64,000 nt of DNA from the NCBI RefSeq assembly GCF_040546025.1, contig NZ_JBEPNA010000013.1:1-64000 (forward strand), given 5' to 3'. A program made the position numbers and the translations under genes. Shown in pieces: positions 33,348 through 40,902 of the stretch (position 1 is the stretch's first letter; every line of letters starts with the position of its first letter). The notes under the pieces were generated by a model that searched no databases, had not been told where the DNA came from, and saw nothing but the letters and a program-made list of their open reading frames with translations. The DNA comes from Marisediminicola sp040546025. Its GTDB lineage: Bacteria; Actinomycetota; Actinomycetes; Actinomycetales; Microbacteriaceae.

Positions 33348-34784
33348 ATGTCCTATGAGTTCGAGCGAAAGCAGCGCATTGCCATCCTCGGGGGAGGGCC
33401 GGGTGGATACGAGGCGGCCCTCGCCGGTGCCCAACTGGGAGCCGACGTCACCCTCGTTGAACGAATCGGTGTCGGCGGCTCCGCCGTGCTCACCGATGTC
33501 GTGCCGTCGAAGACGCTCATCGCCACCGCCGAGGCGTCCAACTCCATCGGCGAGGCCGCCGATCTGGGCGTGCAGTTCTTCACCCGCGGCGACTCCGGGC
33601 GGCCCGTGCGCCCCGAGGTCGCGGTGAACCTCTCCGCCGTCAACGCCCGACTGATGAGGCTGGCCCGCCAACAGTCGGAGGACATGAAGTCCGGCCTGAT
33701 CAAGGCGGGCGTGCGCATCGTGCAGGGCGACGGCCGGCTCGACGGACCACAGCGGATGATCGTCTCGACCGGCCGAGGCAAGGGCGCCACGGACTTTGAC
33801 GAGATCGACGCCGACACCGTGATCGTCTCGGTCGGCGCGAGCCCGCGCATCCTTCCCACCGCCAAGCCCGACGGTGAGCGCATCTTCACCTGGACCCAGC
33901 TCTACACGCTGAAGGCGATCCCCGAGCACCTCATTGTCGTCGGCTCCGGCGTGACCGGGGCCGAGTTCGCCTCGGCCTACACCGCGCTGGGCTCGAAGGT
34001 CACGCTCATTTCGAGTCGTGACCAGGTGCTCCCTGGTGAGGATGCCGACGCCGCGCGGGTGATCGAGGACGTTTTCAAGCGCAACGGCATGACGGTGCTC
34101 TCGAAGTCGCGGGCCGAGTCGGTCAAGCGCACCAAGGAGGGGGTCGTCGCGACCCTCGCCGACGGGCGCACCGTCGAGGGCACCCACTGCCTGCTCGCCG
34201 TCGGCTCGATCCCGAACACCGCCGGTATCGGACTCGAGGATGCCGGCATCCAGCTCACCGAGTCCGGCCACATTCGGGTCAATCGGGTGGCGCGCACCTC
34301 GGTGCCGAGCATCTACGCGGCCGGCGACTGCTCCAATTTCCTTCCGCTCGCCTCGGTCGCCGCGATGCAGGGTCGCACGGCGGTGTACCACGCGATGGGG
34401 GACGCCGTGAACCCCACCGAGTTGCGCAATGTGACCTCGAACATCTTCACGCAGCCCGAGATCGCGACCGTCGGCTGGACGCAGAAGCAGATCGAAGACG
34501 GACTCGCCCAGGGCGACATCTACAAGCTGCCGCTCGCCTCGAATCCGCGCGCGAAAATGCAGGGCATCAAGGAGGGCTTCGTGAAGCTCTTCGCCCGCAC
34601 CGGGTCGGGCACCGTGATCGGCGGTGTGATTGTCGCGCCGCACGCGTCCGAGCTCATCCTGCCGATCGCGATCGCGATCGAGCACCGCCTGACGGTCGAC
34701 CAGATCGCGCAGGCCTTCGCGGTGTATCCGTCGCTGTCGGGCAGCATCACGGATGCCGCGCGGGCGATGCACATCGTCGCGTAA
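33348..34784 (+). CDS. lpdA: NAD(P)H-quinone dehydrogenase, LpdA-type flavoprotein
   Basis: The 478-residue protein has the pyridine-nucleotide disulfide oxidoreductase fold: FAD site ILGGGPGGYEAAL, NAD site VVGSGVTGAEFASAY and IYAAGDCSNF. The redox cysteine pair of lipoamide dehydrogenases is missing; the region reads VGGSAVLTDVVPSKT. This is the signature of the mycobacterial LpdA (Rv3303c) class, which reduces quinones and not lipoamide. It stands alone, divergent from the PNP operon, and is followed by the repeat cluster of the second DUF559 gene. Confidence 0.9.
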   Translation: MSYEFERKQRIAILGGGPGGYEAALAGAQLGADVTLVERIGVGGSAVLTDVVPSKTLIATAEASNSIGEAADLGVQFFTRGDSGRPVRPEVAVNLSAVNARLMRLARQQSEDMKSGLIKAGVRIVQGDGRLDGPQRMIVSTGRGKGATDFDEIDADTVIVSVGASPRILPTAKPDGERIFTWTQLYTLKAIPEHLIVVGSGVTGAEFASAYTALGSKVTLISSRDQVLPGEDADAARVIEDVFKRNGMTVLSKSRAESVKRTKEGVVATLADGRTVEGTHCLLAVGSIPNTAGIGLEDAGIQLTESGHIRVNRVARTSVPSIYAAGDCSNFLPLASVAAMQGRTAVYHAMGDAVNPTELRNVTSNIFTQPEIATVGWTQKQIEDGLAQGDIYKLPLASNPRAKMQGIKEGFVKLFARTGSGTVIGGVIVAPHASELILPIAIAIEHRLTVDQIAQAFAVYPSLSGSITDAARAMHIVA

Positions 34785-34798
34785 CCGGCTTCTTCGCT

Positions 34799-34879
34799 GT
34801 CATTATTCAGGAGTCAGGGCCGGGTGACCCTTTCAGAATTCAGGAGTTGGGGCTGGGTGACCCTTTCGGAATTCAGGAT
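34799..34879 (+). repeat. Forward repeat block upstream of DUF559 gene 2 (3 copies)
   Basis: Three copies of the motif CTTTCATYATTCAGGAGT (34799-34814, 34830-34847, and 34863-34879 truncated) recur at an exact 33-bp step, counted at ATTCAG 34805, 34838 and 34871. The two full 33-bp units differ at only 4 positions. The block opens the inverted cluster that ends at 35060. Confidence 0.9.
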
Positions 34880-34977
34880 CGATGACCACTCCCGCCCTGT
34901 TTTTTTGTGGGATTCATCTACGGTTGCGGCGCGGAATTGTGACTGAGTGCCTGATTTCGGGCGGGTGGCTGCAGGGC

Positions 34978-35060
34978 ATCCTGAATGATGCGGAGCCCCG
35001 GCAGCGATGACTCCTGAATGATGAAAGTCGACCCGAGCCGCAACTCCTGAATGATGAGAG
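34978..35060 (-). repeat. Reverse repeat block upstream of DUF559 gene 2 (3 copies)
   Basis: Three reverse-complement copies of the same 18-bp motif lie at 34978-34990 (partial), 35010-35027 (perfect ACTCCTGAATGATGAAAG) and 35043-35060 (one change), again at exact 33-bp steps but with unlike 15-bp spacers. An inner pair CCCGCCC (34891-34897) and GGGCGGG (34959-34965) makes the whole of 34799-35060 a nested inverted structure. A CGGATGC/GCATCCG hairpin follows at 35080-35115. No gene is seen in 34785-35174. Confidence 0.9.
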
Positions 35061-35174
35061 CAGCGGGCGAACGCGTCGGCGGATGCTGTCCTCCCCAGCG
35101 GCAGCGCGGCATCCGGTTCGACGAATGTCCGGGTTCACGAGCACCATGCACTTCCGCTGGCCCATGCTTCCCGC

Positions 35175-36074
35175 ATGAAATCGGTCCAGACAACGGTGGC
35201 CGCGTTCGGCGGCATCGCCACCCGGCAGCAACTTATCGATGCCGGCCTCAGCGGGTTCGACCTGACGATCGCGGTCAAGCGGGGCGAGGTGCGACGCGTG
35301 CGCCAAGCCCGCTACGCGACGGCGGAGGCGACCTTCGACGCACTCGCGGCGGCCCGAGTCGGCGGACTCCTCGCTGGCACGTCCGCCGCGAGGAGCTACG
35401 GCCTCTGGGCGGGATTCGACACGCGGCTGCATATTTCGGTCGGGGCCAATTCGGCGCGGCTTCGCACCAACTACCCTCCAAGTTTCAGCGTGCGTCCGGT
35501 CGAACTCACTCCCGATACCTCCCGGCGGCGGATTGTGCTGCACTGGCTCAAGGACGGTGCCGTACCCGAGCTCGGACCAGAATGCTGGCGGGTCTCGCTG
35601 CTCGTCTGTCTCAGGCAGGTGGTCGCCTGGTGCGACAGAGAGACGGCGGTGGCCTGCGTCGACTCTGCGCTGACGCTCGTCCCCCGAGAGGTGCTCACCG
35701 AGGCCTTCTCGGAGGCGACGATCGCGCACCAGCGTGTTGTCGACGAGTGCCGCCCCGGGAGCGATTCAGGATATGAATCGATCGTCCGGCAGCGGCTGGC
35801 GGCGATCGGAATCGTCCTGATCCAACAGGTCCATCTCCCGGGTGTCGGGAGAGTGGATGGGCGGATTGCCGGGACCAGAGTGATCGTTGAGATCGACGGC
35901 CGCAAATATCACGACGACCCGCAGGCGGTCGAGGAGGATCGCCGACGCGGTGCTGAGCTCGCAGCTTTGGGCTACACGCGAGTGCAGCTCAGCACAACGA
36001 AGATCACCAGCGACTGGCCGTGGTGCGTGCGCATGGTTCGCGGCGCGATAGCCCGGTTCCCCGATGCCGCGTAG
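35175..36074 (+). CDS. DUF559 / Vsr-like endonuclease-domain protein (second)
   Basis: The 299-residue protein starts with an AbiEi-antitoxin-like winged helix (TVAAFGGIATRQQLIDAGLS, then RGEVRRVRQARYA, about 6-48) and a middle domain (about 60-190). A C-terminal DUF559 nuclease-like domain follows, with E201 (GYESIVRQRL), D228 (GRVDGRI), E239-x-D241-G (VEIDGRKYHDD, with H246) and D255-R256. The acidic residues fit a PD-(D/E)XK/Vsr active site. There is no ribosome-binding site. The gene stands alone between lpdA and the carboxylase gene, bracketed by ten copies of an 18-bp repeat. Function is unknown; nuclease activity is inferred from the fold. Confidence 0.82.
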   Translation: MKSVQTTVAAFGGIATRQQLIDAGLSGFDLTIAVKRGEVRRVRQARYATAEATFDALAAARVGGLLAGTSAARSYGLWAGFDTRLHISVGANSARLRTNYPPSFSVRPVELTPDTSRRRIVLHWLKDGAVPELGPECWRVSLLVCLRQVVAWCDRETAVACVDSALTLVPREVLTEAFSEATIAHQRVVDECRPGSDSGYESIVRQRLAAIGIVLIQQVHLPGVGRVDGRIAGTRVIVEIDGRKYHDDPQAVEEDRRRGAELAALGYTRVQLSTTKITSDWPWCVRMVRGAIARFPDAA

Positions 36075-36109
36075 TGGCTCTCCAACCCGCGAGTTGCCTC
36101 GACCGACGG

Positions 36110-36160
36110 CTTTCATCATTCAGGAGTTCAGCCGGACGACGAGATTCAGAATTCAGGAGC
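36110..36160 (+). repeat. Forward repeat block downstream of DUF559 gene 2 (2 copies)
   Basis: A perfect CTTTCATCATTCAGGAGT at 36110-36127 and a variant at 36143-36160 are again spaced 33 bp apart (ATTCAG at 36118 and 36151). The block is followed by a perfect 9-bp hairpin CGGATGCTG/CAGCATCCG (36171-36179 with 36187-36195) whose left arm also occurs at 35080-35088. Confidence 0.9.
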
Positions 36161-36233
36161 ATTCGGGCGGCGGATGCTGATTTCCCCAGCATCCGTTCCC
36201 GATTGCAGCGATTCCCGCCGAAACTCAGCCCAC

Positions 36234-36294
36234 ACTCCTGAATGATGAAAGCCGCCAGTGACCGGCACCACCCCACACTCCTGAATAATGAAAG
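36234..36294 (-). repeat. Reverse repeat block downstream of DUF559 gene 2 (2 copies)
   Basis: ACTCCTGAATGATGAAAG (36234-36251) is perfect and ACTCCTGAATAATGAAAG (36277-36294) differs at one base. Here the step is 43 bp and not 33. With the forward block it forms a second inverted cluster, 36110-36294, which mirrors the upstream one and ends 12 bp before the carboxylase gene's stop. Confidence 0.9.
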
Positions 36295-36305
36295 GCATCG
36301 GCCGA

Positions 36306-38057
36306 TCAGGTCTGGATATCCAGCAGAAGGTGCCCGGACGAAACCGTGAGGCCGACCGTCGCGTTGAGGTTGGCGATCATGCCGTCCTTGTGCGCGGTGA
36401 GCGGTTGCTCCATTTTCATCGCCTCGAGCACGAGGATGAGGTCGCCCTTGACGACGCGTGCCCCGTTCTCGACCGAGAGCTTCACGATGGTCGCCTGCAT
36501 CGGCGCCTTGACCGAGTCGCCCGTCGCGGTGACTACCGCACCCGAGCCGCGGCGCTTCGGGGCTGGCGGCGCGACCGGCCCGGCGCCGGCGGCACCGAGG
36601 CGGGCAGGCAGCCCGACCTCGACGCGCTTGCCGTCGACCTCGACGACGACGCTCGTGCGCACCGATGCCGGCTCCTGCTCAGCGAGCGACCCGCTCCACG
36701 GTTCGATGTCGTTGACGAATTCGGTCTCGATCCAGCGGGTGTAGATGCTGAACGGCTCGGAGGTGAACGCGGGGTCGCGCACGATCGCGCGGTGGAACGG
36801 CAACACGGTCGGCAGACCGGCGAGCTCAAACTCGTCGAGCGCCCGGCGCGAGCGCTCGATCGCATCGGCGCGGGAGGAGCCCGTGACGATGAGCTTGGCA
36901 AGCAGGGAGTCGAACGCGCCGCTGATGACGTCGCCGGTCGTGACGCCGCTGTCGACTCGCACGCCGGGCCCACCGGGGAAGCGCAGAACGTGCACGGGAC
37001 CGGGGGAGGGCATGAAGTTCAGACCGGGGTCCTCGCCATTGATGCGGAACTCGATCGAGTGGCCCTGCGCGACGGGGTCGCCGTAGCCGATGGCCTGGCC
37101 CTCGGCGAGCCGGAACTGCTCGCGCACGAGGTCGATGCCCGTGACCTCCTCCGATACCGGATGCTCGACCTGCAGCCGCGTGTTGACCTCGAGGAACGAG
37201 ACGGTGCCGTCCTTCGCGACGAGGAACTCGCAGGTTCCGGCGCCGACGTAGCCGACCTCGCGCAGGATCGCCTTCGACGCGGTGTACAGCAGTTCATTCT
37301 GTGCGTCGGTGAGGAATGGCGCGGGTGCCTCCTCGACAAGCTTCTGGTGTCGGCGCTGCAGCGAGCAGTCGCGGGTCGACACCACGACGACCGTGCCGAA
37401 GACGTCGGCGAGACACTGGGTCTCGACGTGGCGCGGCTGGTCGAGGTACTTCTCGACGAAGCACTCGCCGCGACCGAACGCGGCGACGGCCTCACGGGTC
37501 GCGGAGTCGAACAGCTCCGGCACCTCCTCGCGGGTGCGCGCGACCTTGAGCCCGCGCCCGCCACCGCCGAACGCGGCCTTGATCGCGACGGGCAGGCCGT
37601 GCAGGTCGACGAAGTCGAGCACCTCGGATGCGCCGGAGACGGGGTTGAGCGTGCCGGGTGCGAGCGGGGCGCCGACGCGCTCGGCGATGTGGCGAGCTGA
37701 GACCTTGTCGCCGAGCTGCTCGATGGCCTCCGGCGACGGTCCGATCCAGATGAGGCCGGCGTCGATGACGGCCCGTGCGAACGCCGCGTTCTCGGCGAGG
37801 AAGCCATAGCCGGGGTGCACGGCGTCGGCGCCGGACCGGCGGGCGATCGACAGGAGCTTTTCGATCACGAGGTAGGTTTCCGCCGAGGTGGAGCCGTTCA
37901 GCGCGTACGCCTCGTCGGCGAGCTTCACGTGGCGGGCGTCGCGATCCTGGTCGGCGTAGACGGCCACCGAGGCGATGGAGCTGTCGCGCGCCGCCCGGAT
38001 GACCCTGACGGCTATCTCTCCACGATTGGCGATCAGAACCTTAGTTATCCGGGGCAT
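36306..38057 (-). CDS. Acyl-CoA carboxylase alpha subunit (biotin carboxylase + BCCP)
   Basis: The 583-residue protein combines biotin carboxylase (about 1-450: KVLIANRGEIAVRVIRAA, the glycine-rich ATP-grasp loop AFGGGGRGLKVA, EVNTRLQVEHPVSEEVTGIDLV) with a C-terminal biotin carrier domain whose biotinylated Lys548 sits in EAMKMEQPL. It carboxylates biotin for the acetyl/propionyl-CoA carboxylases, with the beta and epsilon subunits encoded at 43684-45515 as likely partners. I use ATG 38057; the in-frame TTG at 38066 overlaps the TAGAGT promoter box. Confidence 0.95.
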   Translation of the reverse strand: MPRITKVLIANRGEIAVRVIRAARDSSIASVAVYADQDRDARHVKLADEAYALNGSTSAETYLVIEKLLSIARRSGADAVHPGYGFLAENAAFARAVIDAGLIWIGPSPEAIEQLGDKVSARHIAERVGAPLAPGTLNPVSGASEVLDFVDLHGLPVAIKAAFGGGGRGLKVARTREEVPELFDSATREAVAAFGRGECFVEKYLDQPRHVETQCLADVFGTVVVVSTRDCSLQRRHQKLVEEAPAPFLTDAQNELLYTASKAILREVGYVGAGTCEFLVAKDGTVSFLEVNTRLQVEHPVSEEVTGIDLVREQFRLAEGQAIGYGDPVAQGHSIEFRINGEDPGLNFMPSPGPVHVLRFPGGPGVRVDSGVTTGDVISGAFDSLLAKLIVTGSSRADAIERSRRALDEFELAGLPTVLPFHRAIVRDPAFTSEPFSIYTRWIETEFVNDIEPWSGSLAEQEPASVRTSVVVEVDGKRVEVGLPARLGAAGAGPVAPPAPKRRGSGAVVTATGDSVKAPMQATIVKLSVENGARVVKGDLILVLEAMKMEQPLTAHKDGMIANLNATVGLTVSSGHLLLDIQT

Positions 38058-38097
38058 AGTGCCCAACTCTATTGCCGCACAGCACGGTCGAATTGGC

Positions 38098-38121
38098 CAC
38101 GACCCACAAAAAAGTGTCGTG
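38098..38121 (-). terminator. Possible terminator after maf
   Basis: CACGAC (38098-38103) pairs with GTCGTG (38116-38121), with partial pairing inside and six T on the minus strand within the loop. It lies between the maf stop and the carboxylase start, both on the minus strand. Its strength is doubtful. Confidence 0.35.
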
Positions 38122-38153
38122 TCGCAGCGAGACCTTCTACAAAACGGCGATGG

Positions 38154-38792
38154 TCAGCGGTTCCAGAGCGCCGGCCAGCTGACGTCGAAACCGCGGAAAA
38201 GGCCACGCAGCGCGGCCAGCGAGAGCCCGACGACGGCGTGCGGATCGCCCTCGATCGAGGTGATGAAGGGAGCTCCGAGGCTGTCGATGGTGAAGGCGCC
38301 GGCGACGGCGAGCGGCTCCCCGGTTGCGATGTAGGCATCGATTTCGTGATCGGTGATGTCCGAGGCGAACGTGACCGCCGACGTCGTCACCGAACCGGCT
38401 CCCCGGGCGGCGACCCCGGCGCGGTGGTCGATGAGCCAGTGCCCCGAGTGCAGGTGGCCGGTGCGTCCGCGCTGCAGCAGCCAGCGTTCCCGGGCGACGT
38501 GCGGCAAGTGCGGTTTGCCGTAGATGATGCCGTCGAGCTCGAACGCGGAATCGCCGCCGAGGATGAACCCGTCGATCTCCTGCCCATCGGGTGTGCGCCC
38601 CACGACGGCCTCGGCCTTGGCCCTGGCAAGCAGCTCGACCATCTCGGGGGCCCCGATCGGCCCGTGTTCCCCCACCCACGACGCGACGGCCGCATCCTCG
38701 TCGACGAGCGAGTCGATGACGACGGGCTCGATGCCCGCGGCGCGCAGCGTCGCGAGCCGCGCGGGAGAGGTGGAGGCCAGATAGAGGCGCAC
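38154..38792 (-). CDS. maf: Maf-like nucleotide pyrophosphatase
   Basis: The 212-residue protein opens with the Maf signature RLYLASTSPARLATLRAAGI (the usual SxSPxR motif). Maf proteins hydrolyse modified or canonical nucleoside triphosphates (dTTP, UTP, m5UTP) and have been linked to septum control. The central ILGGDSAFELDGIIYGKP carries the catalytic Asp of the family, and TGEPLAVAGAFTIDSLGAPF matches the late conserved block. It is divergent from the RNA methyltransferase gene with a 20-bp gap. Confidence 0.9.
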   Translation of the reverse strand: MRLYLASTSPARLATLRAAGIEPVVIDSLVDEDAAVASWVGEHGPIGAPEMVELLARAKAEAVVGRTPDGQEIDGFILGGDSAFELDGIIYGKPHLPHVARERWLLQRGRTGHLHSGHWLIDHRAGVAARGAGSVTTSAVTFASDITDHEIDAYIATGEPLAVAGAFTIDSLGAPFITSIEGDPHAVVGLSLAALRGLFRGFDVSWPALWNR

Positions 38793-38800
38793 GGTGCTCC

Positions 38801-38806
38801 TATGCT
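38801..38806 (+). promoter_or_regulatory. Probable -10 box, leaderless methyltransferase promoter
   Basis: TATGCT is 6 nt before the ATG at 38813 with no ribosome-binding site. The same short gap must hold the divergent maf promoter. Confidence 0.45.
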
Positions 38807-38812
38807 CGATGG

Positions 38813-40084
38813 ATGGGTGACATGCAGGGCGAACGCGTCGAGGTCGAGATTACAGGCGTTGCACATGGCGGAATCTTCGTTGCGCGGCACGAGGGGCGGG
38901 TCATCTTCGTCAGCGATGCGATCCCCGGCGAGCGGGTCATCGCGCAGATCACCGATGATGCGAAGTCGTCATTCTGGCGGGCCGACACCGTCGCGGTGCT
39001 CGACGCCTCGCCGCACCGCCGGCCCCACGTCTGGGACTCGGCCGCCCTGGACCGGGAGCCGGCCCAGCGCGCGGGAGGCGCGGAGTTCGGCCACATCCTT
39101 CTCGAGCACCAGCGCGAGCTCAAGCGACAGGTGATCGTCGATTCGATGAAGCGGATGGCGAAGCTCGACGTCGCAGTCGACGTCGCGGCGCTGCCATCCG
39201 GCGAGCTGGCCGGCGAGGCAGTCGCCGATGGGGACGGCACGGGATGGCGCACCCGGCTGCGGCTGCACGTCGGTGACGACGGCACACCCGGCCCGTATGC
39301 GGCCAGGTCGCACCGGGTGATCGAGGTGACCGAGCTTCCGCTCGCCGTGCCCGAGGCCCGAAAGGTTGCGCCGCTCGGCGAGAAATTCACCGGAGCGGAC
39401 TTCGTCGACATCGTCGTGCCGTCGACAGGCGCCCCTCTCGTGCTGGTTGACGATGCGGCATCCGGTCCCACGAAGCACTCGAACCGCATCATCGAACGGG
39501 TCGGCGACCGCGATTTCCGACTCGACGTCCGCGGGTTCTGGCAGGTGCACCGGCATGCGGCCCAAGCACTGACCACGGCGGTGCAGCAGGCGATCGACGA
39601 GTCGCTCTTCGACGCGCGGGCCGCGAACCTCGACCTCTACGGCGGCGTCGGGCTCCTCGCGGCCGCGGTCGGCGACAGGTTCGGCCGGGCCGTGCGCATC
39701 ACGAGCGTCGAGAGCGACGCGGGGGCGACCGACCACGCCGCCGAGAATCTCGTCGACTGGGTCGGCGCCGCAGCCGTCACGGCGCGAGTCGAGCGCTACC
39801 TTCGCCAGGTCGGTACCGAGGCGCGCGGCGCCGACCGGTCTCGGCTGCGGGCGGCGACCGTGGTCCTCGACCCGCCGCGGGCCGGGGCGGGCAAGGCGGT
39901 CGTCAGTGAACTCGTGCGGCTGGAACCGGCCCAGATCGTCTATGTCGCCTGCGACCCCGTTGCCCTCGCGCGTGATGTCGCCCTGTTCGCAGCCCAGGGC
40001 TACGAGATGTCCCGGCTGGTTGCCTTCGACCTGTTCCCGAACACCCACCACGTCGAGGCCGTCGCGACGCTTGTGCGGCGCTGA
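38813..40084 (+). CDS. TRAM-domain RNA (uracil-5-)-methyltransferase
   Basis: The 423-residue protein joins an N-terminal TRAM RNA-binding domain (about 1-60) to a class I methyltransferase of the RlmD/TrmA family, which forms m5U in rRNA or tRNA. The motifs LDLYGGVGLLAAAVG (SAM site), VLDPPRAGAGKAVV, and the nucleophile Cys380 in VYVACDPVALARD are visible. The Fe-S cysteines of E. coli RlmD are absent, as in many actinobacterial members. The exact target uridine cannot be told. Confidence 0.9.
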   Translation: MGDMQGERVEVEITGVAHGGIFVARHEGRVIFVSDAIPGERVIAQITDDAKSSFWRADTVAVLDASPHRRPHVWDSAALDREPAQRAGGAEFGHILLEHQRELKRQVIVDSMKRMAKLDVAVDVAALPSGELAGEAVADGDGTGWRTRLRLHVGDDGTPGPYAARSHRVIEVTELPLAVPEARKVAPLGEKFTGADFVDIVVPSTGAPLVLVDDAASGPTKHSNRIIERVGDRDFRLDVRGFWQVHRHAAQALTTAVQQAIDESLFDARAANLDLYGGVGLLAAAVGDRFGRAVRITSVESDAGATDHAAENLVDWVGAAAVTARVERYLRQVGTEARGADRSRLRAATVVLDPPRAGAGKAVVSELVRLEPAQIVYVACDPVALARDVALFAAQGYEMSRLVAFDLFPNTHHVEAVATLVRR

Positions 40085-40197
40085 CGGGCCCGGATTCTGA
40101 CCGGCACGCCGCAGCAACCCACGCTGGCGCCTCGCGCCGCGTTAAGCTAGGCGGTGAGGCCGTCGTGGACGGCGGTCTGCAGGAGACAAGGATCACC

Positions 40198-40902
40198 ATG
40201 GCCCAGCCAACAACGCACGTTCCCGTTGCGGGAGCGCCGGCGACGACCGTGCGCGTCTCCGTCGTGGACGACCACGAGTCGGTCAGGCTCGGGCTCAAGG
40301 CCGCCTGCACCGACGCGGGATTCGAGTTCATCGTCGCCGCGGCATCCGTCGACGAGCTGATTGCGCAGCTGGGCGGCCGGGAGTGCGACGTTGTCGTGCT
40401 CGATCTCTCGCTCGGCGACGGCTCGACCGTCACGGAGAATGTCAAGCGCGTGCAGGCCGTCGGCTCCGCGGTGCTCATCCACAGCATCGCCGACCGGGTC
40501 GCCTCGGTGCGCGAGGCCCTCGCAGCGGGCGCGGCAGGTGTCATCCCGAAGTCGTCCGCGACCAAGACCGTGATTTCCGCCGTCGAGACCGTCGCTCGGG
40601 GCGATGTGCTCAACAACCTCGAGTGGGCGACGGCCATCGACGCCGACAGCGACTTCGCCAAGGCGCAGCTGGGTCGCCGCGAGCGCGAGATCCTGCACCT
40701 GTACGCCTCTGGGTTCCCGCTCAAGCTCGCCGCGCAGCAGCTTGGCATCGGGTACTCCACGGCCAGGGAATACCTCGACCGTATCCGGGTGAAGTACGTG
40801 GAGGTGGGCCGACCGGCGCCCACCAAGGTCGACCTGCTCCGCCGAGCGGTCGAAGACGGCATCCTTCCGGGGCTCGACCCGGAAGCCGGTGATGGCCGCT
40901 AA
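40198..40902 (+). CDS. LuxR/NarL-type response regulator
   Basis: The start ATG 40198 follows AGGAGACAAGGA. The 234-residue protein has a receiver domain (VRVSVVDDHESVRLGLKAA, phospho-acceptor D69 in VVVLDLSLGDG, conserved Lys in VIPKSS) and a C-terminal GerE-like helix-turn-helix (LGRREREILHLYASGFPLK and AAQQLGIGYSTAREYLDRI). It pairs with the histidine kinase encoded next, which it overlaps by 11 nt. Targets are unknown. Confidence 0.92.
   Translation: MAQPTTHVPVAGAPATTVRVSVVDDHESVRLGLKAACTDAGFEFIVAAASVDELIAQLGGRECDVVVLDLSLGDGSTVTENVKRVQAVGSAVLIHSIADRVASVREALAAGAAGVIPKSSATKTVISAVETVARGDVLNNLEWATAIDADSDFAKAQLGRREREILHLYASGFPLKLAAQQLGIGYSTAREYLDRIRVKYVEVGRPAPTKVDLLRRAVEDGILPGLDPEAGDGR

Noticed and set aside
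33348..34784. Lipoamide dehydrogenase (E3)
   Set aside because: The redox-active cysteine pair is absent, so the LpdA-type quinone reductase is the better call.
34799..35060. CRISPR-like array (18-bp repeats at a 33-bp step)
   Set aside because: There are only two or three copies per block, both orientations occur in one cluster, the spacers are about 15 bp and partly alike, and no cas gene is near. The arrangement is an inverted repeat cluster, not a CRISPR array.
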